Part shown: positions 9,572 to 18,129 of the stretch, in pieces
Numbering within the stretch: the first letter of the stretch is position 1
How the letters are laid out: every line of letters begins with the position of its first letter
IMG/VR virus record: IMGVR_UViG_3300030450_004131
Location: 1-64,000 of that record
Direction: 5' to 3' (one strand)
Source of the DNA: a virus
DNA length: 64,000 nt
Position numbers and translations under genes: made by a program
Notes under the pieces: generated by a model
What the model was told of the DNA's origin: nothing
Databases searched by the model: none
What the model saw: only the letters and a program-made list of their open reading frames with translations

Positions 9572-9930
9572 TAGTACAACCAAAAATAGTAAAAAAAGGA
9601 TGGGGTGAAGAAATTTGGATTCACAATGATGAAGAATACTGTGGTAAAATTTTAAGATTTTATGAAGCAGGTAGTCGTTTTTCTTTACATTACCATATCC
9701 TTAAAAAAGAAAGTTGGTATGTAAATAAAGGTAGTTTTAAATTTATTTATTTGGATACTGAGGAAGGTATAGAAAAAGAAGAATTTATTCATTATGCTTC
9801 TTGTATTACTATAGAAAGAGGTCAACCTCACCAATTAGTAGCATTAGAAGATGATTCAGAAATATTTGAAGTATCAACACAACACTTTGATGAAGATAGT
9901 TATAGAATTAGAATAGGAGATACATTATGA
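9568..9930 (+). CDS. Cupin protein (mannose-6-phosphate isomerase type II-like)
   Basis: A 120-aa single-cupin protein. The first cupin motif is SRFSLHYHILKKESWYV (His-x-His and Glu, residues about 31-50) and the second is GQPHQLVAL (His, about 87-95); the ending IFEVSTQHFDEDSYRI matches the C-terminal cupin of ManC-type mannose-6-phosphate isomerases. It probably binds a metal and a sugar phosphate, either isomerising it or acting as a partner of the adjacent kinase and nucleotidyltransferase. Translationally coupled to genes on both sides by 4-nt overlaps. Confidence 0.7.
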   Translation: MIVQPKIVKKGWGEEIWIHNDEEYCGKILRFYEAGSRFSLHYHILKKESWYVNKGSFKFIYLDTEEGIEKEEFIHYASCITIERGQPHQLVALEDDSEIFEVSTQHFDEDSYRIRIGDTL

Positions 9931-10670
9931 AAGTATTAGTTATAGGAGATAGTTGTGATGATAAATTTATATATGGTAAATGTGAAAGAATTTGTCCTGA
10001 AGCACCAGTACCTGTTTTTAATCCTGTAAACCAAATTACAAATGGAGGAATGACTAAAAATGTTTTTAGTAATTTAAAAAGTTTAGCACCAAAATGGCAA
10101 ATAGATTTAATTACTAATGATAAAAAAATTACTAAAACTAGGCTTGTTGATGTTAAAACAAACCAAATGCTTGTAAGAATTGATGAAAATGATACTTGTC
10201 CTAGAGTTCCTAATGTTACTAATTTAGGTCATTATGATGCTGTAGTAATTAGTGATTATAATAAAGGTTTTTTACGTAAAGATGATATTAAAGTATTATT
10301 AGAAAGATATCCTATATCATTTATAGATTCTAAAAAAATATTTGGAGATTATATTAAAAAAGCTTCATTTATTAAAATTAATCAATCTGAATATCAAAAA
10401 AATGTTAATAATTTAATTGACTATAGAGGTCAATTAATTGTTACTTTAGGAGAAGAAGGAGTAGCTTGGGGTGGGATTAAGCACCCTCCCACCAGACAAG
10501 CAGAAGTATCTGATTTATCAGGTGCTGGAGATACTTTTTTAGCAGCTTTTGTTTATTATTACTTAACTCATAAAGAAATAAGTGATAGTATTAATTTTGC
10601 TCAAAATTGTGCTCTAGAAGTAGTAGAAAAAAAGGGTGTAGTAATAGTTAAAAATAGTTTGGAATCTTAA
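9927..10670 (+). CDS. PfkB-family sugar kinase (RfaE1/HldE kinase-like)
   Basis: A 247-aa ribokinase-fold enzyme. It opens MKVLVIGDSCDDKFIYGKCE and carries EAPVPVFNP near residue 30, both as in the kinase half of HldE, then VVISDYNKGFL near 105 and the catalytic signature SDLSGAGDTFLAAF near 198-211 with the general-base Asp of GAGD. HldE kinase is about 320 aa; this copy is shorter, mainly in the lid region. It should phosphorylate C1 of a seven-carbon or similar sugar phosphate, feeding the nucleotidyltransferase at 8836. The separated domain order (transferase first, kinase last) differs from the fused bacterial HldE. Confidence 0.75.
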   Translation: MKVLVIGDSCDDKFIYGKCERICPEAPVPVFNPVNQITNGGMTKNVFSNLKSLAPKWQIDLITNDKKITKTRLVDVKTNQMLVRIDENDTCPRVPNVTNLGHYDAVVISDYNKGFLRKDDIKVLLERYPISFIDSKKIFGDYIKKASFIKINQSEYQKNVNNLIDYRGQLIVTLGEEGVAWGGIKHPPTRQAEVSDLSGAGDTFLAAFVYYYLTHKEISDSINFAQNCALEVVEKKGVVIVKNSLES

Positions 10671-10709
10671 ATTCCATTCATTATATTAATAACAAAAAAA
10701 GTTATATTT

Positions 10710-11537
10710 ATGGATTTATCAATGCTTAAACAGAAGTTGGATACACTCCAACAAAAAACAACAACCAACCAAAAAACAGATTATACAACTATTTTTTGGA
10801 GACCTACTGTAGGTAAACAACAGATTAGAATTGTGCCTAGTGCATTTAATACTAAAAACCCATTTACGGAACTTAAGTTCTATTATGGAATTACTAATAA
10901 GGTTATGATTTCACCTTTAAATTTTGGTGAAAAAGACCCAATTGCTTTATTTGCTCAAAAACTAAGAGGTGGAGAGTATAATAAAGAAAACTATGTACTT
11001 GCTAAAAAGTTAGATGCTAAAACTAGAATTTTCGTACCTGTAGTAGTTAGAGGTGAAGAAGATAAAGGTGTTAGATTATGGCAATTTGGAAAATTAGTTT
11101 ATGAAGAATTACTTTCACTTGCTGTAGATGAAGAAATAGGAGATTATACTGATGTTGCATCAGGTAGAGATATTACAGTTGAAACTGTAGGACCAGAAGC
11201 AACAGGAACCCCTTATAATAAATCATCAGTTAGAGTAAGATTAAAAACAACCCCTCTTAGTGAAGATTCTACTAAGGTAGAAACATGGTTAAAAGAACAA
11301 CCTGAACCAAATAAATTATTTAAAAGATTTACGTTTGAAGAAATGAAATCGGCTTTAGAAAAATGGTTATCACCTGAAGATGCTAATGAAGAAGGAGATA
11401 TTATCTCTGAACCTGCATCAAATTTTGATAATGATCCTAAGGATTTACCTTGGGAAAAAGAAGGATCTAATTTTAGTTTAGATACGTCGAAATCAAAACA
11501 AACAAAGGAAGATCAATTTGATAATTTATTTAACTAA
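10710..11537 (+). CDS. gp32: Single-stranded DNA-binding protein gp32
   Basis: A 275-aa protein with the gp32 layout. A short basic N-terminal segment is followed by TTIFWRPTVGKQQIRIVPS, the entry to the OB fold, with FTELKFYYGI and SPLNFGEKDP next. The tail is acidic and ends KEDQFDNLFN, as expected for the arm that contacts the polymerase, helicase and UvsX. The zinc-binding Cys/His cluster of T4 gp32 is not visible: the protein has no cysteine. It coats ssDNA during replication and recombination. Overlaps the uvsX start by 1 nt. Preceded by a 39-nt leader ending GTTATATTT. Confidence 0.85.
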   Translation: MDLSMLKQKLDTLQQKTTTNQKTDYTTIFWRPTVGKQQIRIVPSAFNTKNPFTELKFYYGITNKVMISPLNFGEKDPIALFAQKLRGGEYNKENYVLAKKLDAKTRIFVPVVVRGEEDKGVRLWQFGKLVYEELLSLAVDEEIGDYTDVASGRDITVETVGPEATGTPYNKSSVRVRLKTTPLSEDSTKVETWLKEQPEPNKLFKRFTFEEMKSALEKWLSPEDANEEGDIISEPASNFDNDPKDLPWEKEGSNFSLDTSKSKQTKEDQFDNLFN

Positions 11538-12616
11538 TGGCTAGAAAAAGAAAATCATCTTTATCAGCAGCTGTATCAGCTGAAATAAAGGAAAATTTTG
11601 ATTTATCTAAATTTAAGAATAAAAAAGGTTTAGATAAAAATATTAAATTTAAAGATCAAGAATGGATTCCACTTTCACCTGCATTTACTGATGTTACATC
11701 AGTCCCAGGTATTCCAATGGGTCATATTGTTTTACTTAGAGGTCACTCTGATACTGGTAAAACAACAGCAATGATAGAAGCAGCAGTATCCGCTCAAAAT
11801 AATGGAATACTACCTGTTTTTATTATTACTGAGATGAAATGGAATTGGGAACATGCAATTCAAATGGGTCTTGATATTAATGTTGAAAAGCATCCTGAAA
11901 CTGGAGAGATAGTTGGATATGATGGAAACTTTATTTATGTAGATAGAGAAACTATTAATTCAATAGAAGATGTAGCAGGATTTATTTTAGACTTATTAGA
12001 CGAACAAAAGAAAGGTAACTTACCTTACGATTTATTATTCTTATGGGATAGTATAGGTTCAGTACCTTGTGAGATGTCTCTTAAATCTAATAAAAATAAT
12101 AATGAATGGAATGCAGGTGCAATGTCAACACAATTTGGTAACAATGTTAACCAAAGAATTACATTGTCAAGAAAGGAATCATCACCTTATACAAATACAT
12201 TAGTATGTGTTAATAAAGTATGGACACTAAAACCAGCATCTCCTATGGGTCAACCTAAGTTGATGAATAAAGGAGGTTATGCTATGTGGTTTGATTCTAC
12301 ATTTGTAGTTACATTTGGTAATATTATGACTGCAGGAACATCTAAAATTAAAGCAATTAAAGATGGTAAGCAGGTAGAATTTGCTAAACGTGCTAACTTA
12401 CAAATTGATAAAAACCACATTAATGGTGTAACAACCAGAGGTAGAATAGTTATGACACCTCATGGTTTTATTAATGACGATCCAAATGAACTAAAAAAAT
12501 ACAAACAGAATCATGCCAAAGAATGGTCTAAAGTATTAGGTGGAATGGATTTTGATGTTATTGAAGAAGGAGAAGAAGTAACAGATATCTCTCAATTCGA
12601 AAAAGAACCAGAATAA
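11537..12616 (+). CDS. uvsX: UvsX RecA-like recombinase
   Basis: A 359-aa RecA-family ATPase. Walker A is GHSDTGKTT at residues about 71-79, Walker B is LLFLWDSIGSVP near 168-179, and the L2 region includes NQRITLSRKESSP. T4 UvsX is about 390 aa. It forms presynaptic filaments on gp32-coated ssDNA and drives strand exchange for recombination-dependent replication. The C-terminus is acidic, as in UvsX, where it moderates ATPase and gp32 displacement. Its place between gp32 and the 5' nuclease keeps recombination genes together. Confidence 0.9.
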   Translation: MARKRKSSLSAAVSAEIKENFDLSKFKNKKGLDKNIKFKDQEWIPLSPAFTDVTSVPGIPMGHIVLLRGHSDTGKTTAMIEAAVSAQNNGILPVFIITEMKWNWEHAIQMGLDINVEKHPETGEIVGYDGNFIYVDRETINSIEDVAGFILDLLDEQKKGNLPYDLLFLWDSIGSVPCEMSLKSNKNNNEWNAGAMSTQFGNNVNQRITLSRKESSPYTNTLVCVNKVWTLKPASPMGQPKLMNKGGYAMWFDSTFVVTFGNIMTAGTSKIKAIKDGKQVEFAKRANLQIDKNHINGVTTRGRIVMTPHGFINDDPNELKKYKQNHAKEWSKVLGGMDFDVIEEGEEVTDISQFEKEPE

Positions 12617-12619
12617 ACA

Positions 12620-13660
12620 ATGAAACATAAAGAACTATTTAAGTTGCTGGACGAAGTCCAGGAGCAAGGGGAGGAACCAACTTTAAAAAAACATGATAAA
12701 GTTTTATTAATAGATGGATTAAATCTATTTTTTAGAAACTTTGCTATGATGAATATGGTAAATCCTGATGGAATCCACATTGGTGGGTTAGGAGGATTCT
12801 TTCGTTCTTTAGGTGCCTTAATAAGGCAAACCCAACCAACCTCTGTTTATGTAGTATTCGATGGAGCAGGTTCAACTACCAACCGAAAGAACTTGCTCTC
12901 CGAATACAAAGGGGGAAGAAATTTACAACGTATTACTAATTGGGATGCATTTGATAATTTAGAAGAAGAACATGATTCAAAAGTTGATCAAATAGTACGT
13001 GTAATTCAATATCTTAAATTATTACCTGTTAAAACTACTTTAATTGATAAAGTAGAAGCTGATGATATTATAGCAGTATTAGCTGAAAAATTAGTTGAAA
13101 AACATAATTCTACATGCTTTATAGTATCCTCAGATAAGGATTTTGTACAATTAGTAACTGATAAAATTATTTTATATAGACCAATGGAGAAAGAATATTA
13201 TACTCCTAAGGTAGTAAAAGAGAAATTTGGAGTATCTCCTAAGAATTTTATTTTATATAAAACTTTACTTGGAGATAATTCAGATAATATCCCAGGAGTT
13301 AAAGGATTAGGTGCAAAGGGTATATTTAAAAAGTTTCCTGAATTACAAGAAAAAGATTTATTATTAGAAGATATTTTTGATATAGCTATTAGGAAATTTA
13401 AAGATCATGTTGTATATTCAAGAATATTACAAGATGAAGATAAATTAAGGACAAGTTTTAAAGTAATGGATTTAGATACTCCTATGATAGATGAAAAAGA
13501 AAAGGAATATTTAGATAGTTTAATTACAGATAGTTTTCCTGATTTTAACCCTGAAATGTTTATTCAATTTTATAATGAAGATAAATTAGGGGGAATGATT
13601 AGAAATCTAGATATTTGGTTAAAAGATATATTTTCACAATTTAAAGGTTATAAAGATTGA
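12620..13660 (+). CDS. rnh: RNase H / 5'-3' exonuclease (flap nuclease family)
   Basis: A 346-aa PIN/FEN-type nuclease. VLLIDGLNLFFRNF (residues about 28-41) supplies the first metal Asp, VYVVFDGAGS the second, EADDIIAVLAE near 140 and VSSDKDFVQLV near 165 the remaining acidic cluster. LLGDNSDNIPGVKGLGAKG near 219-237 is the helix-3-turn-helix DNA-binding motif with two more acidic ligands. T4 RNase H (305 aa) removes RNA primers from Okazaki fragments and has the same parts. It overlaps the helicase gene start by 4 nt. Confidence 0.88.
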   Translation: MKHKELFKLLDEVQEQGEEPTLKKHDKVLLIDGLNLFFRNFAMMNMVNPDGIHIGGLGGFFRSLGALIRQTQPTSVYVVFDGAGSTTNRKNLLSEYKGGRNLQRITNWDAFDNLEEEHDSKVDQIVRVIQYLKLLPVKTTLIDKVEADDIIAVLAEKLVEKHNSTCFIVSSDKDFVQLVTDKIILYRPMEKEYYTPKVVKEKFGVSPKNFILYKTLLGDNSDNIPGVKGLGAKGIFKKFPELQEKDLLLEDIFDIAIRKFKDHVVYSRILQDEDKLRTSFKVMDLDTPMIDEKEKEYLDSLITDSFPDFNPEMFIQFYNEDKLGGMIRNLDIWLKDIFSQFKGYKD

Positions 13661-15024
13661 CACTAAATAATATAAATAATTACGGACACGAATTCCAGAT
13701 AAAAGTTTTATCTTCTTTATTAACACATAAAGAATTCTTAACTAATATTCATGATATTATTTCAGATGAATATTTTGAAAATAGTGCACAAAAATGGACT
13801 ATAAAAGAAATATTAAAATATTATGACAAATATCATACTGTACCTTCATTAGAAGTATTAAAAGTAGAATTACAAAAAATAGATAATGAAGTATTACAAG
13901 TATCTATTAAAGAACAATTAAAACAAGCCTATGTAGCATCTGATGATGACTTAGAATACATACAAGAAGAATTTACTAATTTTTGCAAAAACCAACAGTT
14001 AAAAAGAGCATTAATGACTTCTGTTGATTTATTAAAAGCAGGGGATTTTGAAGCTATAAGAGGATTAATTGATAATGCTTTAAAAGCAGGTCAAGATAAA
14101 AATATAGGTCATGAATACAACAAAGATATTGAAGAACGTTATAGAGAAAATTCAAGAGCTACTGTACCTACACCTTGGGAGCGTATTAATGATTTATTAC
14201 AAGGTGGATTGGGAAATGGAGATTTTGGTCTTATTTTTGGTAATCCTGGAGGTGGTAAGTCGTGGTCTCTTGTAGCTTTAGGAGGTTACGCAGTTAGATT
14301 AGGTTATAATGTAATTCATTATACTTTAGAACTTGGGGAAGATTATATAGGAAAAAGATATGACGCTTTCTTCACTAAAATCCCAGTTACAAAAATACAT
14401 AAATTTAAAGAAAAGGTAGAATCTACAATTCCTCAACTACCAGGTCAATTAGTTATCAAAGAATTTCCAACAGGTAGGGCAACAATGTCAACTATTGAAT
14501 CACATATTAATAAAGTTAAAGGTATGGGAGTTAAAGCTGATTTAATTATTATTGACTATGTTGATCTTCTTTCAGGAAGAAAAAAAACTCGTGAACGTAA
14601 GGATGAAATTGATGATATTTATAGCAGCGCAAAAGGTCTAGCTAGACAACTTAGTATACCTATTTGGTCTGTTTCCCAAGTTAATAGAGCTGGAGCGCAA
14701 GATAAAATAATAGAAGGAGATAAAGCAGCTGGATCATATGATAAAATGATGATATCAGATTTCGCGATGTCTCTCTCACGTAAAAAAGAAGATAAAGTAA
14801 AAGGTACCGGTCGTTTTCATATTATGAAAAATAGATATGGTATGGACGGACTTACTTTTTCTGTTAGTGCAGACACTTCAACAGGTCACTTTGAAGTTTT
14901 TGATTATAAAGATAATGAAGAAGAAAATTTAACCCCAAATACACAAACAAATAAATTTGATACAGATGTAGACAAATTTGATAAAGAATTGTTACGTAAT
15001 AAATTTTACGAATTAGAAAATTAA
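13657..15024 (+). CDS. gp41: Replicative DNA helicase gp41 (DnaB-like)
   Basis: A 455-aa hexameric helicase. The N-terminal domain (1-165) is helical; the RecA-like motor has Walker A GNPGGGKSWSL near 193, Walker B LIIIDYVDLLSG near 296, the H3 Gln in WSVSQVNRAG near 334 and a late SLSRKKEDK arginine region. It unwinds ahead of the fork and recruits primase. The start is TTG overlapping the rnh stop (TTGA); no ATG occurs nearby before conserved sequence begins, so the TTG is the best choice. The C-terminal tail is acidic and low complexity. Confidence 0.88.
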   Translation: MTLNNINNYGHEFQIKVLSSLLTHKEFLTNIHDIISDEYFENSAQKWTIKEILKYYDKYHTVPSLEVLKVELQKIDNEVLQVSIKEQLKQAYVASDDDLEYIQEEFTNFCKNQQLKRALMTSVDLLKAGDFEAIRGLIDNALKAGQDKNIGHEYNKDIEERYRENSRATVPTPWERINDLLQGGLGNGDFGLIFGNPGGGKSWSLVALGGYAVRLGYNVIHYTLELGEDYIGKRYDAFFTKIPVTKIHKFKEKVESTIPQLPGQLVIKEFPTGRATMSTIESHINKVKGMGVKADLIIIDYVDLLSGRKKTRERKDEIDDIYSSAKGLARQLSIPIWSVSQVNRAGAQDKIIEGDKAAGSYDKMMISDFAMSLSRKKEDKVKGTGRFHIMKNRYGMDGLTFSVSADTSTGHFEVFDYKDNEEENLTPNTQTNKFDTDVDKFDKELLRNKFYELEN

Positions 15025-15042
15025 CCCCTTAAATAAATTATA

Positions 15043-16029
15043 ATGGCAAAAACATCCCTTTTAAAAGAACGTATAGTATATAAACCCTTTGAATACCCAG
15101 AAGCTTTTGATTTTTATATGAAACAACAACAAGCTCATTGGTTATGGACAGAAGTACCAATGATGGCAGATGTTAATGATTGGAAACAAAATCTAAATGA
15201 GACTGAAAAAAACATTATTGGTTCTATTTTAAAAGGATTTGCTCAAACAGAAACAGTAGTAAACGATTATTGGACTCAGTTAGTTACTAAATGGTTTAGA
15301 AAACCTGAAGTAATAGCAATGGCTGTAACATTTGGTTGTTTTGAAACTATTCACGCTGAAGCTTATTCATTATTAAATGAAGAATTAGGATTAGATGATT
15401 TTGCTGAATTTTTAGAAGATGAAACAACAATGGCTAAAATAGAAACACTAATGAATGTAAGAGATGCTCATGATGGAACTCCTAATTGGCATGAAAGAGC
15501 TAAATCATTAGCTATATTTTCGGCTTTTACTGAAGGTGTAAATTTATTTTCTTCTTTTGCTGTTTTACTTTCATTTAAATTACAAAATAAACTTAAAGGT
15601 GTGGGGCAAATTGTAGAATGGAGTATTAGAGACGAATCACTACATTCAAATGCTGGTTGTTGGTTATTTAGAACTTTATTAAAAGAACACCCTGAATATG
15701 ACACTCCAGAACTAAAAAACGACATTATTGAAGCAGCTAGATTATCTCTAAAATTAGAATTAGATTTTATTGATAAAGTTTATGAAATGGGAGATTTAGA
15801 AGGTTGTACCAAGTATGATTTAGTATCATTTATAAAACATAGAGTGAATACTAAAATGGGGGATTTAGGATATGAACCTATAGTGAATGGAATAGATAAA
15901 GAAGCAGTTCAAAGAATGAGTTGGTTTGATAGTTTATCAGCTGGAAAACAACATACAGACTTTTTTGCTAATAGAGTAACAAATTATAGTAAAGGTGTTC
16001 AAAAGTGGGATGCCGCAGATTTATTTTAA
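15043..16029 (+). CDS. nrdB: Ribonucleotide reductase beta subunit (class I)
   Basis: A 328-aa class I NRR small subunit. The di-iron ligands are readable: Asp in MADVNDW (about 48-52), ETIHAEAYS near 104-112 (Glu, His and the radical Tyr at the E+7 position), TEGVNLF near 164 and IRDESLHSN near 196-203. It generates the tyrosyl radical used by NrdA to make dNTPs. It is 18 nt after the helicase gene and 1 nt before NrdA. The order nrdB-nrdA is the reverse of the usual bacterial operon. Slightly shorter than E. coli NrdB (376 aa), as is normal for phage forms. Confidence 0.92.
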   Translation: MAKTSLLKERIVYKPFEYPEAFDFYMKQQQAHWLWTEVPMMADVNDWKQNLNETEKNIIGSILKGFAQTETVVNDYWTQLVTKWFRKPEVIAMAVTFGCFETIHAEAYSLLNEELGLDDFAEFLEDETTMAKIETLMNVRDAHDGTPNWHERAKSLAIFSAFTEGVNLFSSFAVLLSFKLQNKLKGVGQIVEWSIRDESLHSNAGCWLFRTLLKEHPEYDTPELKNDIIEAARLSLKLELDFIDKVYEMGDLEGCTKYDLVSFIKHRVNTKMGDLGYEPIVNGIDKEAVQRMSWFDSLSAGKQHTDFFANRVTNYSKGVQKWDAADLF

Positions 16030-16030
16030 T

Positions 16031-17746
16031 ATGGAAAATAACGCACTACAAGTAGATTATAGTAATTGGGAAGCAGGTAAAAACTACCCAGAATGGATGG
16101 ACGAAATATCTTTAGCAACAGTTAGTAAAGGATATCTCCTACCAGGAGAAGATGTTAAAAAAGCATACAGAAGAGTTGCTAAAGCAGCTGCTTTTAGACT
16201 TAAAAGACCAGAAATGGAAGCTAAATTCTATAAAATAATATGGAATGGTTGGCTTGGGTTAGCATCTCCTGTTTTATCAAATATGGGAACAGATCGTGGT
16301 TTACCAATTTCTTGTTTTGGTATTGATACACCCGATTCAATACGTGGAATCGGTTTAACTAACGCGGAGCTTATGAAACTCACCGCTTCTGGTGGTGGAG
16401 TAGGTATTAGTGTATCTCGCATTAGACCACGTGGAACTGAGATTTCAGGTAATGGCAAATCAGAAGGTGTAGTACCTTGGTGTAAGATTTATGATTCATC
16501 AATTATTGCTACTAATCAAGGTAATGTCCGAAGAGGGGCAGCATCAGTAAATTTAGATGTAGAACACCCAGATATAAGTGAGTTTTTACAAATAAGAAGA
16601 CCTAAAGGAGACCCAAATAGACAATGTTTAAATCTCCATCAATGTGTTGTTGTAGGTGATAACTTTATGAGAAAATTAGAGGCCAGAGATTCTGACGCTT
16701 TAAATACATGGGCTACAATTCTTAAAGCTAGAATGGAAACAGGTGAACCTTATGTGATGTATAAGGATAATGTAAATAAAGATAATCCTATTGCTTATAG
16801 ATTAAATAACTTAAATGTTACTATGACAAATATTTGTTCTGAAATTACATTATTTACAGATGAAGAACATTCATTTATTTGTTGTTTATCATCTCTAAAT
16901 TTAGCTAAATATGATGAATGGAAAGATACTGATACTGTTGAATTAGCAACCTGGTTTTTAGATGGTGTAATGCAAGAATTTATTGATAAATCAAATGGTA
17001 AAGATTCATTAAGAAGAACTCATTATCATGCCAAAAAAGGTAGAGCATTAGGTTTAGGTGTAATGGGTTGGCATACATTTTTACAACAGAAAAATTTACC
17101 ATTTAATTCTATAGCTTCTACAGCACATACTCATAATATATTTTCTGATATAAGAAATAAAGCAGAAAAAGCATCAATGGAATTAGCTGTTGAGTATGGA
17201 GAACCTATGTGGTGTAGAGGAACAGGTATGAGAAATACTCATTTACTTGCTGTTGCTCCAACAGTCTCTAATTCTGTTATAACAGGTGGGATATCAGCTG
17301 GTATTGAACCCTTACCTGGGAATGTTTATACTTTTAATGGTGCTAAAGGTACTTTTATTAGAAAAAATAAAGTATTAGAAGCCTTACTGGAAGAAAAAAA
17401 GCAAAATAAAAATAAATGGTGGGAACAAATGTTACAAGATGGTGGATCAGTACAAAATCTCCCAGATAGTGTATTAACCCCTGATGAAAAAGAATTATTT
17501 TTAACGTTTTCTGAAATAAACCAATTAGAACTTGTACGACAAGCCGCGATAAGACAAAGATATATTGACCAAACTCAATCTCTGAATTTATCATTTGACC
17601 CCAATGATTCACCAAAATGGATAAATCAAGTACATATGGAAGCGTGGAAGCTTGGGATAAAAACACTCTATTATTTAAGAACTGACAGTGTGATAAAAGG
17701 TGATCTTGGCTCAAGAATGGCAGATTGTGTGAGTTGTGACGGGTAG
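16031..17746 (+). CDS. nrdA: Ribonucleotide reductase alpha subunit, ATP-cone-less
   Basis: A 571-aa class I catalytic subunit. Active-site pieces are present: PISCFGI (N-terminal redox Cys), MTNICSEIT (thiyl Cys with Asn and Glu), ICCLSSLNL (second redox Cys), PTVSNSVITGG, the radical-relay tyrosines in LYYLRT and the C-terminal swinging arm DCVSCDG. It is about 180 residues shorter than E. coli or T4 NrdA (about 750-760), lacking the N-terminal ATP cone that gives dATP shut-off, so the enzyme may escape feedback inhibition. I use the ATG at 16031, just after the nrdB stop; an in-frame GTG at 15995 would add 12 residues overlapping nrdB. Confidence 0.9.
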   Translation: MENNALQVDYSNWEAGKNYPEWMDEISLATVSKGYLLPGEDVKKAYRRVAKAAAFRLKRPEMEAKFYKIIWNGWLGLASPVLSNMGTDRGLPISCFGIDTPDSIRGIGLTNAELMKLTASGGGVGISVSRIRPRGTEISGNGKSEGVVPWCKIYDSSIIATNQGNVRRGAASVNLDVEHPDISEFLQIRRPKGDPNRQCLNLHQCVVVGDNFMRKLEARDSDALNTWATILKARMETGEPYVMYKDNVNKDNPIAYRLNNLNVTMTNICSEITLFTDEEHSFICCLSSLNLAKYDEWKDTDTVELATWFLDGVMQEFIDKSNGKDSLRRTHYHAKKGRALGLGVMGWHTFLQQKNLPFNSIASTAHTHNIFSDIRNKAEKASMELAVEYGEPMWCRGTGMRNTHLLAVAPTVSNSVITGGISAGIEPLPGNVYTFNGAKGTFIRKNKVLEALLEEKKQNKNKWWEQMLQDGGSVQNLPDSVLTPDEKELFLTFSEINQLELVRQAAIRQRYIDQTQSLNLSFDPNDSPKWINQVHMEAWKLGIKTLYYLRTDSVIKGDLGSRMADCVSCDG

Positions 17747-17748
17747 TC

Positions 17749-17758
17749 ATATGTATAA
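17749..17758 (+). promoter_or_regulatory. Promoter-like TTG-N17-TATAAC (ATATGTATAA motif)
   Basis: ATATGTATAA, preceded by TTG at 17734 with exactly 17 nt to TATAAC, the spacing of a sigma70-type promoter. The same decamer is at 22545, 34865 and 41179. It would drive the small membrane protein at 17813. Confidence 0.4.
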
Positions 17759-17812
17759 CCGTTATTCTTCATAGTTGTTAGTTACATTTTGTTTAACTAA
17801 AATCATATTTTT

Positions 17813-18043
17813 ATGGAAATTTTAACTAAAATTGGCTCTTGGGCTAATAAACTGACTGAAATCGGAATTTCAGTTGTTGGACTCGGAATAGTACTTGAAG
17901 TATTATTTGGCGGAGTAGGTATTCCTTTTTGGAATGATTTATCTATAGTAGATAATATTATGGGAATATTAGGCAGTCTTAACGCAGAAGGTTTACTTGG
18001 ATTAGTAGGTGCCTTTGTATTATATTATATTATTAAGAAATAA
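17813..18043 (+). CDS. Small membrane protein
   Basis: A 76-aa hydrophobic protein with two probable membrane helices (residues about 19-34 and 58-74) and no signal peptidase site. It has its own promoter-like element about 55 nt upstream and an excellent rho-independent terminator 27 nt downstream, so it is an isolated single-gene unit, unlike nearly all other genes here. No family recognised; holin, antiholin or superinfection-exclusion protein are possible from size and topology alone. Confidence 0.65.
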   Translation: MEILTKIGSWANKLTEIGISVVGLGIVLEVLFGGVGIPFWNDLSIVDNIMGILGSLNAEGLLGLVGAFVLYYIIKK

Positions 18044-18069
18044 GCAAAGATTGCGGAAAAATTGAAGAA

Positions 18070-18095
18070 GGGATGCACTAGCATCCCTTTTTTTT
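18070..18095 (+). terminator. Rho-independent terminator
   Basis: Perfect 7-bp stem GGGATGC/GCATCCC with ACTA loop, followed by eight T residues. It closes the unit ending at 18043 and isolates the secreted-protein cassette that follows. Confidence 0.93.
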
Positions 18096-18105
18096 ATATT
18101 TATAA
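18096..18105 (+). promoter_or_regulatory. ATATTTATAA motif (possible late promoter)
   Basis: Exact copy of the decamer seen at 6191, 23743 and 62070. It begins immediately after the terminator T-run and 24 nt before the ATG at 18130, a good position for a promoter of the T9SS protein. Confidence 0.45.
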
Positions 18106-18129
18106 ATAAATTATTAAATAAATTTTATA

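Noticed and set aside
15995-16030. GTG at 15995 as nrdA start
   Set aside because: Overlaps nrdB coding sequence; the ATG at 16031 gives normal spacing.
17358-17750. Minus-strand ORF of 130 aa over the nrdA end
   Set aside because: Overlaps conserved NrdA sequence, and every accepted gene is on the + strand; composition is typical of antisense shadows.
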